A stretch of 64,000 nt of DNA from 9FT-COMBO-48-23 sp963754385 (lineage in GTDB: Bacteria; Chloroflexota; Dehalococcoidia; GIF9; UBA5629), in assembly GCA_963754385.1 (NCBI GenBank), contig CAVWGE010000002.1:310001-374000 (forward strand), in the 5' to 3' direction. The translations under genes and the position numbers were made by a program. The notes beneath the pieces are model-generated. The model was not told where the DNA came from, ran no database searches, and saw only the letters and a list, made by a program, of their open reading frames with translations. Shown one piece after another: positions 41,841 through 50,148 of this stretch (the first letter of the stretch is position 1; each line of letters opens with the position of its first letter).

Positions 41841-43109
41841 ATGAAAAATAGATTTATGGTTATCCTGCTAACGTGTATCATGTTGGCAACGATGGCATGT
41901 GCTAATCCATCTCAGGAGCACATCAAGCAGGGTGACGCCTATTTCAGCCAAGCAAAATGGGATGAAGCTATTCTTGAGTATAGCAAAGCAATAGAGCTCA
42001 ACCCCGAGCTAGCTTTAGCCTACAGTCATCGGGGCTGGACCTATGCTACTAAAGAAGAGTTGGGCACAGCTCTTAGCGATTTTAACAGGGCAATCGAGCT
42101 AGACCCCACACTGGTTGAAGCCTACAATTACCGGGCCTCCGTTTATATTATTCAGGGAAAATGGGACCTGGCCATTACTGACCTGAATAAGGCTGTCGAA
42201 CTCGACCCGAAGCTGGCACTTTCCTACAGCCATCGGGGCTGGGCCTATGCCACTAAAGGAGAGCTCGACATGGCTCTTAGTGATTTAAACAAAGCAGTTG
42301 AGTTAAACCCTAAACTAGCTGAGGCATACTACAATAGAGGCTTAGTCCATAATAGCCAGCAACAGTGGGATAAAGCCATTGTAGAATTTAGCAAGGTAAT
42401 CGAGCTTGAGCCGACCAATTTCATAGCTTACAACGACCGCGCCGCTGCCTATACTAACCTCGGAAAACTTGACCTGGCGATTACTGACCTGAATAAAGCC
42501 ATAGAACTCATGCCCAGCTACGTTATTGCCTATTACAGTCGTGGCTTGGTCTACAAAGAACAGGAGAAATGGGATGCGGCTATTGCCGACTTCAGCAAGG
42601 CCATCGAGCTTGACCCGGAGGCAGCTTTAGCCAGAAAAGAGCTGGACACGGTGGTACACTTTCTGAAAGCAAAGGATTACGCTACTGCGGGGCAGTGGGA
42701 CCTTGCTATTGCAGACCTCGATAAAGCTATAGAGCTCGATACAAATTTCGCTATGGCTTATTCCTTTAGAGGGTTCCTTCACAATCAGCAGCAGCAATGG
42801 GAATTAGGTATCGCCGACCTCAATAAAGCAATCGAACTCGCGCCCGATTTCGCCCCATCATATAATAACCGTGGCTGGGCATACACCAAGATGGTGCAAT
42901 TGGAAAATGCAATTGCAGACTACACTAAGGCAATTGAACTCGACCCCAATTATGTTCTGGCCTATTACAACCGCGGAATTAATTATTATCAGAATGGGCA
43001 GGCTGACCTGGCCATTGCCGACTTTAACAAAACAATCGAATTATCAGACGACCCGGACCTGGTTGCAGCAGCCAGGGAACGTATATCAGAGATTCAAAGC
43101 CAAAAGTAG
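41841..43109 (+). CDS. TPR-repeat lipoprotein
   Basis: 422 residues. Signal sequence MKNRFMVILLTCIMLATMAC with a lipobox ending at Cys20, then tetratricopeptide repeats to the end (about eleven, consensus 'WDLAITDLNKAIELDP..A.AYY.RG..Y'). One repeat near residue 270 is irregular (ALARKELDTVVHFLKAKDYA). Paralogue of the protein at 523-1866 with the same MKNR start and lipobox type. Likely a surface scaffold; no partner is visible nearby, since the next gene is convergent. Confidence 0.85.
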   Translation: MKNRFMVILLTCIMLATMACANPSQEHIKQGDAYFSQAKWDEAILEYSKAIELNPELALAYSHRGWTYATKEELGTALSDFNRAIELDPTLVEAYNYRASVYIIQGKWDLAITDLNKAVELDPKLALSYSHRGWAYATKGELDMALSDLNKAVELNPKLAEAYYNRGLVHNSQQQWDKAIVEFSKVIELEPTNFIAYNDRAAAYTNLGKLDLAITDLNKAIELMPSYVIAYYSRGLVYKEQEKWDAAIADFSKAIELDPEAALARKELDTVVHFLKAKDYATAGQWDLAIADLDKAIELDTNFAMAYSFRGFLHNQQQQWELGIADLNKAIELAPDFAPSYNNRGWAYTKMVQLENAIADYTKAIELDPNYVLAYYNRGINYYQNGQADLAIADFNKTIELSDDPDLVAAARERISEIQSQK

Positions 43110-43137
43110 CATATCGAGAAATTTTGATTTTTGCTTT

Positions 43138-43806
43138 CTAACTTTTGATCTTCTTCTCAAAGAAGGCGGTTACTTTCTCCGCCATCACCGCCTCGTATCC
43201 CACCCAGAAATGGTCAACTCCGGAGATAAGTTCAAATTGCTTCGGCTCAGCCGCCTCTTGATTCATCAGCTTTGCTTGGTCAAGCGGCACCACAAAATCA
43301 TTAGTCCCACAGATTATAAGCTTGGGCTTGGTACAGCTCTTCAATTGAGATAACTGTGACGGACCGGGAGGTAATGAAACGAGTGCTACCGCCTTGACCC
43401 TATCGTCATCGCAGGCAACAGGCAAAGCTACAGCAGCGCCAAAGGAATAGCCCAGCAGCCCCAATCTGTTACTATCCACCACAGGCTGGGAGACAAGCCA
43501 GCTTATAGCTGCTTTTACATCCTCCTGTTCGGCAATGCCATCCCCGTAGCTGCCCTGGCTGCCACCCACACCACGAAAGTTAAACATAAAAACAATTATA
43601 GACCTTCCGGCCAAAGCCGAACTTGCCGCCATAATAACGTTGTTATCCATTGAGCCGCCGTAAAGAGGATGAGGATGGCACAGCACCACTGCGGGGAAAA
43701 CTCCATCGCCGCCGGGGAAATAGCAACTACCCTGAAGGGTAAGCTTACCACAGGGGAAAGATACAGCGCTCTGTCTCAGTCTTTCTTCTCCCGTTTGCTT
43801 TCCCAC
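43138..43806 (-). CDS. Alpha/beta hydrolase
   Basis: 222 residues with GTG start; it overlaps the end of rarA by 31 bp, so it belongs to the same transcript. Alpha/beta-hydrolase fold: oxyanion strand AVVLCHPHPLYGGSMDNNV, RGVGGSQGSY, nucleophile elbow GLLGYSFGAAVAL (Ser), acid in ICGTNDFVVP and histidine in SGVDHFWVG. The HPHPLYGGxMxN motif is typical of a family of small serine hydrolases whose substrate is not known. Cytoplasmic, no signal peptide. Confidence 0.85.
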   Translation of the reverse strand: MGKQTGEERLRQSAVSFPCGKLTLQGSCYFPGGDGVFPAVVLCHPHPLYGGSMDNNVIMAASSALAGRSIIVFMFNFRGVGGSQGSYGDGIAEQEDVKAAISWLVSQPVVDSNRLGLLGYSFGAAVALPVACDDDRVKAVALVSLPPGPSQLSQLKSCTKPKLIICGTNDFVVPLDQAKLMNQEAAEPKQFELISGVDHFWVGYEAVMAEKVTAFFEKKIKS

Positions 43807-45146
43807 CAGGCCTTGAGTCTGGCACGTACTTCTTTTTCATAGCCCTGGTCACTGGGCGAATAGTAGCGCTTCCCTTTAAGTAGGTCTGGGAGGTTCTGCT
43901 GTTCAACAAAGTGGCCCGGGTAATCGTGAGCATATTTGTAACCTTTCCCATATCCGAACCCGCGCATCAACTTGGTCACCGGATTGCGCAGGTGAAGCGG
44001 CACTGGCTCATTACGACTCTGCTCGACATCCTGCTGCACCTTAGAGTAGGCTTCATACAAGGAATTACTTTTCGGCGCCGCAGCCAGATAAATTACCGCC
44101 TCGGCAAGAGCTAGGTTGCCTTCAGGCATGCCTATAAAGTGTACTGCCTGTTGTGCAGCCACAGCTACCACCAATGCCTGAGGGTCAGCCATGCCCACAT
44201 CCTCAGAAGCAAAGCGCACCAGCCTCCGGGCAACATAAAGAGGGTCTTCCCCAGCCTCCAGCATTCGTCCCAGCCAATATAACGCCGCATCCGGGTCAGA
44301 ACCACGTAGCGACTTATGAAGTGCCGAAATAAGGTCATAATGCTGTTCGCCATTCTTGTCATAAAGCAAAGCCCGATGCTGCAGCGCTTCCTCAATGGTC
44401 TCAAGGCTGAGCCGCCGACTCCCATCAGCCTCCGGCGCAGTGGCTTGCGTTGCCATCTCCAAGGCACTCAGCGCCACCCGAGCATCGCCGTTTGACATGA
44501 CAACCAAATGCACTAAAGCATCTTCAGACAACTCCGCCTTCAATTTCCCCAGCCCTCTTTCTTCGTCCTTAATAGCCCGTCCGATGATAAGACGAACCTG
44601 TTCATCAGTTAATGCATTCAAGGTGAACACCCGGCATCTGGAGAGCAGGGCGGAAATGACCTCAAAGGAAGGATTTTCTGTAGTAGCACCGATGAGGCTT
44701 ACCACTCCATTTTCCACGTAGGGTAATATGGCATCTTGCTGAGATTTATTAAACCGGTGAATTTCATCAATAAACATGATAGTCCGCTGTCCTGAAAACT
44801 TACGCCTGCGCTTTGCCTCGTCCACAATACGGCGCAAATCAGCTACACCAGCGCTGACAGCGCTCAGTGGGCTAAAATGAGACTTGGTAACATTGGCTAT
44901 AACATAAGCCAAAGTTGTCTTGCCACTGCCAGGTGGCCCCCAAAGAATCATTGAAGGCAACTGGTCTGATTCGATGCACTTTCGCAGCACCCGCCCCTCG
45001 CCCACCAGATGCTCCTGCCCCACAAACTCGGCAAGACTACGCGGTCTCATTCTGGCTGCCAGAGGTACATCTTGAAGCAACCCCCCGTCCTTCGCAGGCA
45101 CCTCCTCCCCCTTCGCTTCCAACTTGCCCAAGTCGAAAAGAGTCAT
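43776..45146 (-). CDS. rarA: Replication-associated recombination protein A (AAA+ ATPase)
   Basis: 456 residues, normal for RarA/MgsA/WRNIP1. It acts at stalled replication forks. N-terminal PLAARMRPRSLAEFVGQEHL, Walker A LWGPPGSGKTTLAYVI, Walker B IMFIDEIHRFNKSQQDAILP, sensor 1 LIGATTENPSFEV, and the C-terminal tetramerisation part with RNEPVPLHLRNPVTKLM and YAHDYPGHFVEQQNLP. The start codon overlaps the stop of the CetZ-like gene upstream (ATGA), so the two are translationally coupled; the hydrolase gene overlaps its end. Confidence 0.95.
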   Translation of the reverse strand: MTLFDLGKLEAKGEEVPAKDGGLLQDVPLAARMRPRSLAEFVGQEHLVGEGRVLRKCIESDQLPSMILWGPPGSGKTTLAYVIANVTKSHFSPLSAVSAGVADLRRIVDEAKRRRKFSGQRTIMFIDEIHRFNKSQQDAILPYVENGVVSLIGATTENPSFEVISALLSRCRVFTLNALTDEQVRLIIGRAIKDEERGLGKLKAELSEDALVHLVVMSNGDARVALSALEMATQATAPEADGSRRLSLETIEEALQHRALLYDKNGEQHYDLISALHKSLRGSDPDAALYWLGRMLEAGEDPLYVARRLVRFASEDVGMADPQALVVAVAAQQAVHFIGMPEGNLALAEAVIYLAAAPKSNSLYEAYSKVQQDVEQSRNEPVPLHLRNPVTKLMRGFGYGKGYKYAHDYPGHFVEQQNLPDLLKGKRYYSPSDQGYEKEVRARLKAWWESKREKKD

Positions 45147-46258
45147 GCTAATCTGTCTTCTCCTCCCCCCTCTGCCACCCTAGCCAGCCTGGCTGCTCTG
45201 TCGTAATAGCTCTTAATCCTGTCCACGTAAATCAATTCTGATATTATCACAGTAACCTTGACAAAACCCTTGGCCTCGTAGAAACTACCATTTCTTGTTT
45301 CAGCATTTGGCGCTAAGTCTCGTAAACGATTACCTAGTACCTTAATCATATCGACATTGGCTTTTGCAGCCGGCACCGAAAGGAGATGCAGAGCTCTGCC
45401 GGCGTCTTCTAATTTGCAATCAACCGACAACCGCATCAAAGCCAGGTTCATCGCTTCCATAACTCCAAGCGTCTCTGAGCTTTTCTCTTCAAAGCCCATC
45501 GGTTTTTTCCACGGAATTATTGATGATGTCAATTTCGTCTTTCCCATGCCTATTGCCGTCCAACCGAACAGAGTCTGCCTTATATCACCGGCATCGAGTT
45601 CTTTACCGACAACATTTTTTGAACTGACCATCTCACCTGAACAAAGGAGGTCATAAAACGGAAGGACCAGCTCTTTATTCAAGCTATCCCGCTTCTGGGT
45701 TTGTATTATATTACCCGTGACTCCCAAACCACCATTATCCGCCAAAATCACAGCATCGGCTATCTTGTCGATAGATTTGAGGCATACAGCGGTATTGTGA
45801 ATGCACTGCGGGTCATCTATCTCGGTATTAAAAGGTAAAACTAGAAGCACATAGACCGGCTTATCTAAATGGCGTTCTTTAAGCATTTGGACCATTATCG
45901 GAACCCCTCCCGAACCAATGCTGCCGGCAGCACTGGCAACAAACAAAAAGGCATCCGTATTTATAAAGGTGCCAAGTCTCATGGCCAACATCACCCGCTC
46001 GCTTTCCTGACGCATCAACTTGGCACCAGACTCAGTCGACTTATCACCAAGGTCAACAGGACCACGAATCGGCACAGGTTTAAACCACTCCCATCCAGGC
46101 TTGGTCAATTCAGTCAAAAAAGTCTGGTCGTTATTGACAGCATAGGCAGAGGTAATTATGTTAGCGTGTCGCTCACTCCTTGCCATCTTATTTAACTCGG
46201 CAAACTCACGAGCCAGCTTACAACCGCAATCCCCGACACCGATAACCATTAATTTCAT
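45143..46258 (-). CDS. Second CetZ-like tubulin-superfamily protein, degenerate GTP loop
   Basis: 371 residues, clearly paralogous to 32223-33404 along the whole length: MKLMVIGVGDCGCKLAREFA, AVNNDQTFLTEL, VQMLKERHLDKPVYVLLVLP, HNTAVCLKSI, LPFYDLLCSGEM, LDAGDIRQTLFGWTAIGMGK, EDAGRALHLLSVP. The T4 signature GGTGSG is changed to GSIGSG (112-117), and the GHGVG stretch of the paralogue is lost, so GTP binding or hydrolysis may be weak. It sits in the operon amrS-amrB-amrA-(this gene)-rarA-hydrolase, 48 bp after amrA and coupled to rarA by ATGA overlap. AAGGAGATGAAAATATT precedes its ATG. Function unknown. Confidence 0.8.
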   Translation of the reverse strand: MKLMVIGVGDCGCKLAREFAELNKMARSERHANIITSAYAVNNDQTFLTELTKPGWEWFKPVPIRGPVDLGDKSTESGAKLMRQESERVMLAMRLGTFINTDAFLFVASAAGSIGSGGVPIMVQMLKERHLDKPVYVLLVLPFNTEIDDPQCIHNTAVCLKSIDKIADAVILADNGGLGVTGNIIQTQKRDSLNKELVLPFYDLLCSGEMVSSKNVVGKELDAGDIRQTLFGWTAIGMGKTKLTSSIIPWKKPMGFEEKSSETLGVMEAMNLALMRLSVDCKLEDAGRALHLLSVPAAKANVDMIKVLGNRLRDLAPNAETRNGSFYEAKGFVKVTVIISELIYVDRIKSYYDRAARLARVAEGGGEDRLA

Positions 46259-46306
46259 AATATTTTCATCTCCTTGCCAAAAAACTAGCAGATATATACC
46301 TTTATG

Positions 46307-46822
46307 TCAAATAAATCTTTTTACGCTAAAGCGATACAACTTTATCGGCTCTTCGGCTGATATGCCAGCCTTAGCCCGGCAAATTCTGATTTGCTCTTCA
46401 ACGCTGTCCACACCTTCCAGGTCAGGTAGCAATAACCCGCGCCCGAATCCGCACTCCACAATCACTCCATATTTCTTTGGGTCAAGTTGAGCCACGCTTT
46501 TCACCGGTTCCGGCTCAGTGAGTACATCCACGCTGTATTTCAGGTCATCCAGTTCAGAGGCCTCAACCGGCACAAAGCGAGGGTCTTGAGTGGCTGAACA
46601 TACGGCATTAGCTACGATTTCTTCGGCTATGTTCGCCCTTGTTGGTGCAAAAGTGCCGATGCAACCCCTCAGTTCACCACGTTTCTTAATAGACACAAAA
46701 ACTCCAGCCCTACCCTTCATCTCGGCGGTAAGCTCCGTTGGCCTGAGCACTTTGCCATGGCGGACATAGCCTTCCACCGCCTCTTTAGCCAACTTTACTA
46801 TCGGATGAAGCTGCTTTACCAT
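46307..46822 (-). CDS. amrA: AmmeMemoRadiSam system protein A (AMMECR1 domain)
   Basis: 171 residues forming one AMMECR1 domain: GRAGVFVSIKKRGELRGCIG with the family hallmark LRGCIGT, NAVCSATQDPRFVPV, YSVDVLTEPEPV and YGVIVECGFGRGLLLPDLEG. The biochemical role of AMMECR1 is not established; in bacteria and archaea it is regularly linked to a MEMO-domain protein and a radical SAM enzyme, as here. It follows amrB after 82 bp that include one R1 repeat, and precedes the CetZ-like gene. Confidence 0.93.
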   Translation of the reverse strand: MVKQLHPIVKLAKEAVEGYVRHGKVLRPTELTAEMKGRAGVFVSIKKRGELRGCIGTFAPTRANIAEEIVANAVCSATQDPRFVPVEASELDDLKYSVDVLTEPEPVKSVAQLDPKKYGVIVECGFGRGLLLPDLEGVDSVEEQIRICRAKAGISAEEPIKLYRFSVKRFI

Positions 46823-46867
46823 GTCACCGCATTTTCCCTGATTATTTTACCAGATTGGCGTGACTTC

Positions 46868-46896
46868 GAGATTCTTCGCTTCGCGCAGAATGACAG
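46868..46896. repeat. R1 repeat inside the amr operon
   Basis: GAGATTCTTCGCTTCGCGCA and GAATGACAGG between amrB and amrA; short enough not to interrupt the transcript. Confidence 0.7.
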
Positions 46897-46904
46897 GCGT
46901 AAGA

Positions 46905-47708
46905 CTATTTTACTATTATCCCGGCATAGCCTACCACGCTGCTATAATCGCCTGACGTATCACCGCTTGTCTGATACTTAACCAGTTCCGCTTCTTTCGC
47001 TCCTAATTCTTTAGCGGCAGAGATAAGACTAACCACCGGTGCATAGCCACACATAGATATATCCAGTTCATCAACTCGCTTCAATAGCTTGTCCTCGTCC
47101 AAATCCAGCATAGCCTCAATAGCCTGACTATCCTTTCTTTTAGCAGATTCATGCGGTTCATAATGGGTCATATCACTGCTGGCCAGGATTATAACTCCCT
47201 TCTTCGATTCCTTAATCGCCCTAGCCAATTCCCTGCCAACTTTCTTATATATAGCACCGCTGGCATGGGCAAGAACTACAGGCACAATCATCACATCCGG
47301 TCTGAAGAACTGCAAAAATGGAACCTGAACCTCAAGAGAGTGCTCATATTCATGCGCTGCAAAGTCTTCTTCCAGATAGCTGGAGGAAGCCAAGACACGC
47401 CTTCCCAGTTCCGAATCAACTTCTACATCTCCCAAAGGCGTCCTCCACACTCCCTCCGTCATAATACTAAAAGCCTTCCCTCTCCCGGTATGATTGGGAC
47501 CGAGGATAACGAAGGTATCCTTGAATTTGATTCTGGATATAACCGCCCCCGCCACTGCCCCCGAGTAGACATATCCAGCATGAGGTGAAACCAGACCAAC
47601 TGCCTCGACTTTTTTCGCCCTATCATCTACCAGGCTTTCAATCATCCGTTTAAGCCCGACCGGAGAGGCCGGGTAAAACTGTCCCGCCGCAACCGGATTC
47701 CTGACCAT
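46905..47708 (-). CDS. amrB: AmmeMemoRadiSam system protein B (MEMO1 homologue)
   Basis: 267 residues, full MEMO family length. RNPVAAGQFYPASPVGLKRM, the metal-site-like SPHAGYVYSGAVAG, ILGPNHTGRGKAFSIM, EHSLEVQVPFLQFF and ILASSDMTHYEPHESAK are the conserved blocks. The fold is related to class III extradiol dioxygenases. The eukaryotic member MEMO1 is implicated in microtubule outgrowth and cell migration; the prokaryotic role is unknown. It lies 20 bp after amrS and upstream of amrA and a tubulin-family gene. Confidence 0.93.
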   Translation of the reverse strand: MVRNPVAAGQFYPASPVGLKRMIESLVDDRAKKVEAVGLVSPHAGYVYSGAVAGAVISRIKFKDTFVILGPNHTGRGKAFSIMTEGVWRTPLGDVEVDSELGRRVLASSSYLEEDFAAHEYEHSLEVQVPFLQFFRPDVMIVPVVLAHASGAIYKKVGRELARAIKESKKGVIILASSDMTHYEPHESAKRKDSQAIEAMLDLDEDKLLKRVDELDISMCGYAPVVSLISAAKELGAKEAELVKYQTSGDTSGDYSSVVGYAGIIVK

Positions 47709-47728
47709 CTCTATACTCCTCTGCAGAA

Positions 47729-48748
47729 TTAAGACCTGATATTAAGCTCAGCTCCGCAAAACTTGCATTTGGAACCGCTAACGCCCACCACATTAACATC
47801 GTAGCCAAATCTCTGAATCACCACTTTGTTGCAAGAATAACAAACAGTGTTTTCCGCTCCGTGACCGGGGACATTGCCCAGGTAAACAAAGCGTAACCCA
47901 GCCTTCTTACCGATATCGTAAGCCTTCTCCAAAGTCGCTATCGGCGTCGAAGGTAAATGCATCAGGTTATGGTGAGGATAGAACCGGGTCACATGCCACG
48001 GCGTCAGCTCACCCAGCTCATCCCGCATCCAGCTAGCGATTCCGCGTAGCTGCTCATCGTCGTCATTCATCGCCGGGATTACGTTGGTCACTACCTCAAC
48101 GTGCATACCCCACTTCCGTTGAGCCCGTACAGCCACCTCGAGGATACCTCGCCAGCGGGGGATTTTAGCCAAGTCTCGATATAAAGCATCCGAAAAACCC
48201 TTAATATCGACCCGCCAGGCATCTAGATAGGGCCCGATGGTATCCAAAGCCTCAGGCGTTAGATAACCATTCGTCACATAACCTGTGTAAAGACCATCCT
48301 TTTTGGCCAGCTTCGCTGAATCCAGCGTATACTCAAACCATATGCTCGGCTCGTTATATGTCCAGGTGATACCGCCACAATTACGCTGCTTTGCTAATTT
48401 CACAGCTTCTTCCGGTGATATATGGCGTGATTCATCTGTCACCTCAGCTGGCTCCTCAATACAGGAAATCTGCCAGTTCTGGCAATGCTTACAATGAAAA
48501 TTACACCCCCAGGTGCCTAGAGACAAAGCCAGACTCCCCGGGAAAAAGTGGAACAACGGTTTTTTCTCAATAGGGTCAACGGCTACAGAAGAGGCCTGGG
48601 CATAATTAAGGACGTGAAGAACACCCCCATCGTTTCGGCGCACCCGACAAACCCCAAGCTTACCCGGGCTGATAACACAACGCCATTGACAGACATTGCA
48701 CCGTACCCTGGAGTCAGGAAGCTTTTCATAAAGTAGCACCTCGTGCAT
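47729..48748 (-). CDS. amrS: AmmeMemoRadiSam system radical SAM enzyme
   Basis: 339 residues from ATG 48748 (MHEVLLYEKLPDSRVRCNVC), preceded by TTGGGGTGCTGGCTG; the open frame reaches a TTG at 48763 that would use this site. The SAM cluster motif is CNFHCKHC in LGTWGCNFHCKHCQNWQI. An N-terminal Cys set (CNVCQWRCVISPGKLGVCRV) and a C-terminal CYSC ... CKFCG pair suggest an extra metal or cluster. GGITWTYNEPSIWFEYT and VTRFYPHHNLMHLPSTP are family blocks. First gene of the operon. The substrate is unknown; pyruvate formate-lyase activase-like activity has been proposed for the family. Confidence 0.92.
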   Translation of the reverse strand: MHEVLLYEKLPDSRVRCNVCQWRCVISPGKLGVCRVRRNDGGVLHVLNYAQASSVAVDPIEKKPLFHFFPGSLALSLGTWGCNFHCKHCQNWQISCIEEPAEVTDESRHISPEEAVKLAKQRNCGGITWTYNEPSIWFEYTLDSAKLAKKDGLYTGYVTNGYLTPEALDTIGPYLDAWRVDIKGFSDALYRDLAKIPRWRGILEVAVRAQRKWGMHVEVVTNVIPAMNDDDEQLRGIASWMRDELGELTPWHVTRFYPHHNLMHLPSTPIATLEKAYDIGKKAGLRFVYLGNVPGHGAENTVCYSCNKVVIQRFGYDVNVVGVSGSKCKFCGAELNIRS

Positions 48749-48767
48749 CAGCCAGCACCCCAATCTA

Positions 48768-48776
48768 ATTATAGCA
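48768..48776 (-). promoter_or_regulatory. Extended -10 promoter of the amr-CetZ-rarA operon
   Basis: Minus strand TGCTATAAT, a perfect extended -10, with a start site expected ~13 nt before the ATG at 48748. The -35 (CTGAAT) is weak. Confidence 0.6.
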
Positions 48777-48836
48777 CACCCTCACCTCCCATTCAGAGGA
48801 ATGTTTGAACAGGGCTTTTTAGACCTGTCCAAACCC

Positions 48837-48865
48837 TAGACAATGCTCAAGACTTCGTTTACAAT
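48837..48865 (+). promoter_or_regulatory. Promoter of the acyl-CoA dehydrogenase gene
   Basis: TAGACA (48837-48842), 17-bp spacer, TACAAT (48860-48865); ATG 48895 follows AAAGAGGTAGCC. Confidence 0.65.
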
Positions 48866-48894
48866 GGACAAGAAACAACCCCAAAGAGGTAGCC

Positions 48895-50061
48895 ATGATT
48901 CTAGAACTCAATGAAGAACAGAAGATACTCCAAAAGAATGCCCGTGAGTTTATGGAACGCGAAATAATCCCCATTTCCGATGAATATGACCGTAAATATC
49001 ACCCCCTGCCCAAAAAAATAGCTCTAGCCCTACTAAAGAAGCTAGCCCCTCTCGGCTATGTAGGCTCAACTTTGCCTCCGGAGTATGGCGGTCAAGGCCT
49101 GGACCTTATCTCATATGCTGTCATCGGCGAGGAACTTGCCCGCGCTTACCTTAGCTTAGCCATGATTGTGCTGATGCAGGACGGCGGTGTGCTCCCCCTA
49201 ATAGTTGCACACGGTACTCCTGAGCAAAAGGCGAAGTACATTCCAAAGATAATGTCGCTGGAAAAAATCACCTGTTTTTGCTTGACCGAGCCTGATGTCG
49301 GCTCTGGCGCCAGGGATTTAAAAACTTCAGCCGTACTTGATGGAGACTATTATATACTCAACGGCACCAAAACATGGATAACCAACGGTGGCATCGCTGA
49401 CCTGGCAGTCGTCTTCGCCTCCACCGACCGAAGCAAAGGAGCCAGAGGCATTTCCTGCCTGCTTGTCGACAAGGCTGAGTCGCCATTCACTACCAGGGAG
49501 CTGCCCAAATTGGGCTGCCGCTCTTGCCCCACTTCAGAACTGAATTTCGAGGACTGCCGTGTGCCCAGGAATAACCTGATCGGCACTCCGGGCAGTGCCT
49601 ACCTATTGGCGCTTGCCGAGCTGGCTAAACTTAGAGTAGCCGTGGGTATAGGAGCATTAGGTTTAGCTCAAGCCTCGCTTGATGCTGCCGTCAAATACGC
49701 TCAAGAACGAAAGCAATTTGGTCGCCCTATCGGCAGCTTTCAGCTCATCCAGGAAATGATTGCTGATATGGCCATCATGACCGATGCCGCCCGCTTTCTC
49801 TGCTACCGGGCTTTGTACCTTATGGGCAAAGGCCAAATTCCCTTCAAAGAAGCCTCTATGGCAAAAGCTTACAGCACCGAAATGGCTGTTACGGTAACCT
49901 CCAAAGCTATCCAGGTACACGGCGCCTACGGCATTTCCGAGGAATACCCTGTTGAGCGCTATTTCCGCGACGCCCGCACCCTTACTTTCCCCGATGGCGC
50001 CACACAAATTCAAAAATTAGTCATCGGCCGTGAGATGCTTGGTATATCAGCCTTCGTCTAG
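48895..50061 (+). CDS. Acyl-CoA dehydrogenase
   Basis: 388 residues, full family length. FAD-dependent dehydrogenation of an acyl-CoA to the 2-enoyl-CoA, passing electrons to ETF. Visible blocks: LGYVGSTLPPEYGGQGLDLI, ITCFCLTEPDVGSGARDL (FAD/substrate loop), WITNGGIADLAVVFA, the C-terminal YAQERKQFGRPIGSFQLIQE and VHGAYGISEEYPVERYFRDA, with the catalytic Glu expected near the EYPVERYFRDAR region. The chain length cannot be told, but similarity to glutaryl- or short-chain types is plausible. It has its own promoter and stands alone. Confidence 0.92.
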   Translation: MILELNEEQKILQKNAREFMEREIIPISDEYDRKYHPLPKKIALALLKKLAPLGYVGSTLPPEYGGQGLDLISYAVIGEELARAYLSLAMIVLMQDGGVLPLIVAHGTPEQKAKYIPKIMSLEKITCFCLTEPDVGSGARDLKTSAVLDGDYYILNGTKTWITNGGIADLAVVFASTDRSKGARGISCLLVDKAESPFTTRELPKLGCRSCPTSELNFEDCRVPRNNLIGTPGSAYLLALAELAKLRVAVGIGALGLAQASLDAAVKYAQERKQFGRPIGSFQLIQEMIADMAIMTDAARFLCYRALYLMGKGQIPFKEASMAKAYSTEMAVTVTSKAIQVHGAYGISEEYPVERYFRDARTLTFPDGATQIQKLVIGREMLGISAFV

Positions 50062-50085
50062 AGCCCTGTCCCTACATCTATGGCT

Positions 50086-50147
50086 TTTTGGAAATTTGAA
50101 ATTGGTATTTGTTTAGGATTTAGATATTAGAATTTAGGGTTTGAATG
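50086..50147. repeat. Half R3 repeat before coaE
   Basis: GGTATTTGTTTAGGATTTAG and AATTTAGGGTTTG directly abut the coaE ATG, which therefore has no Shine-Dalgarno of its own. Confidence 0.65.
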
Positions 50148-50148
50148 T

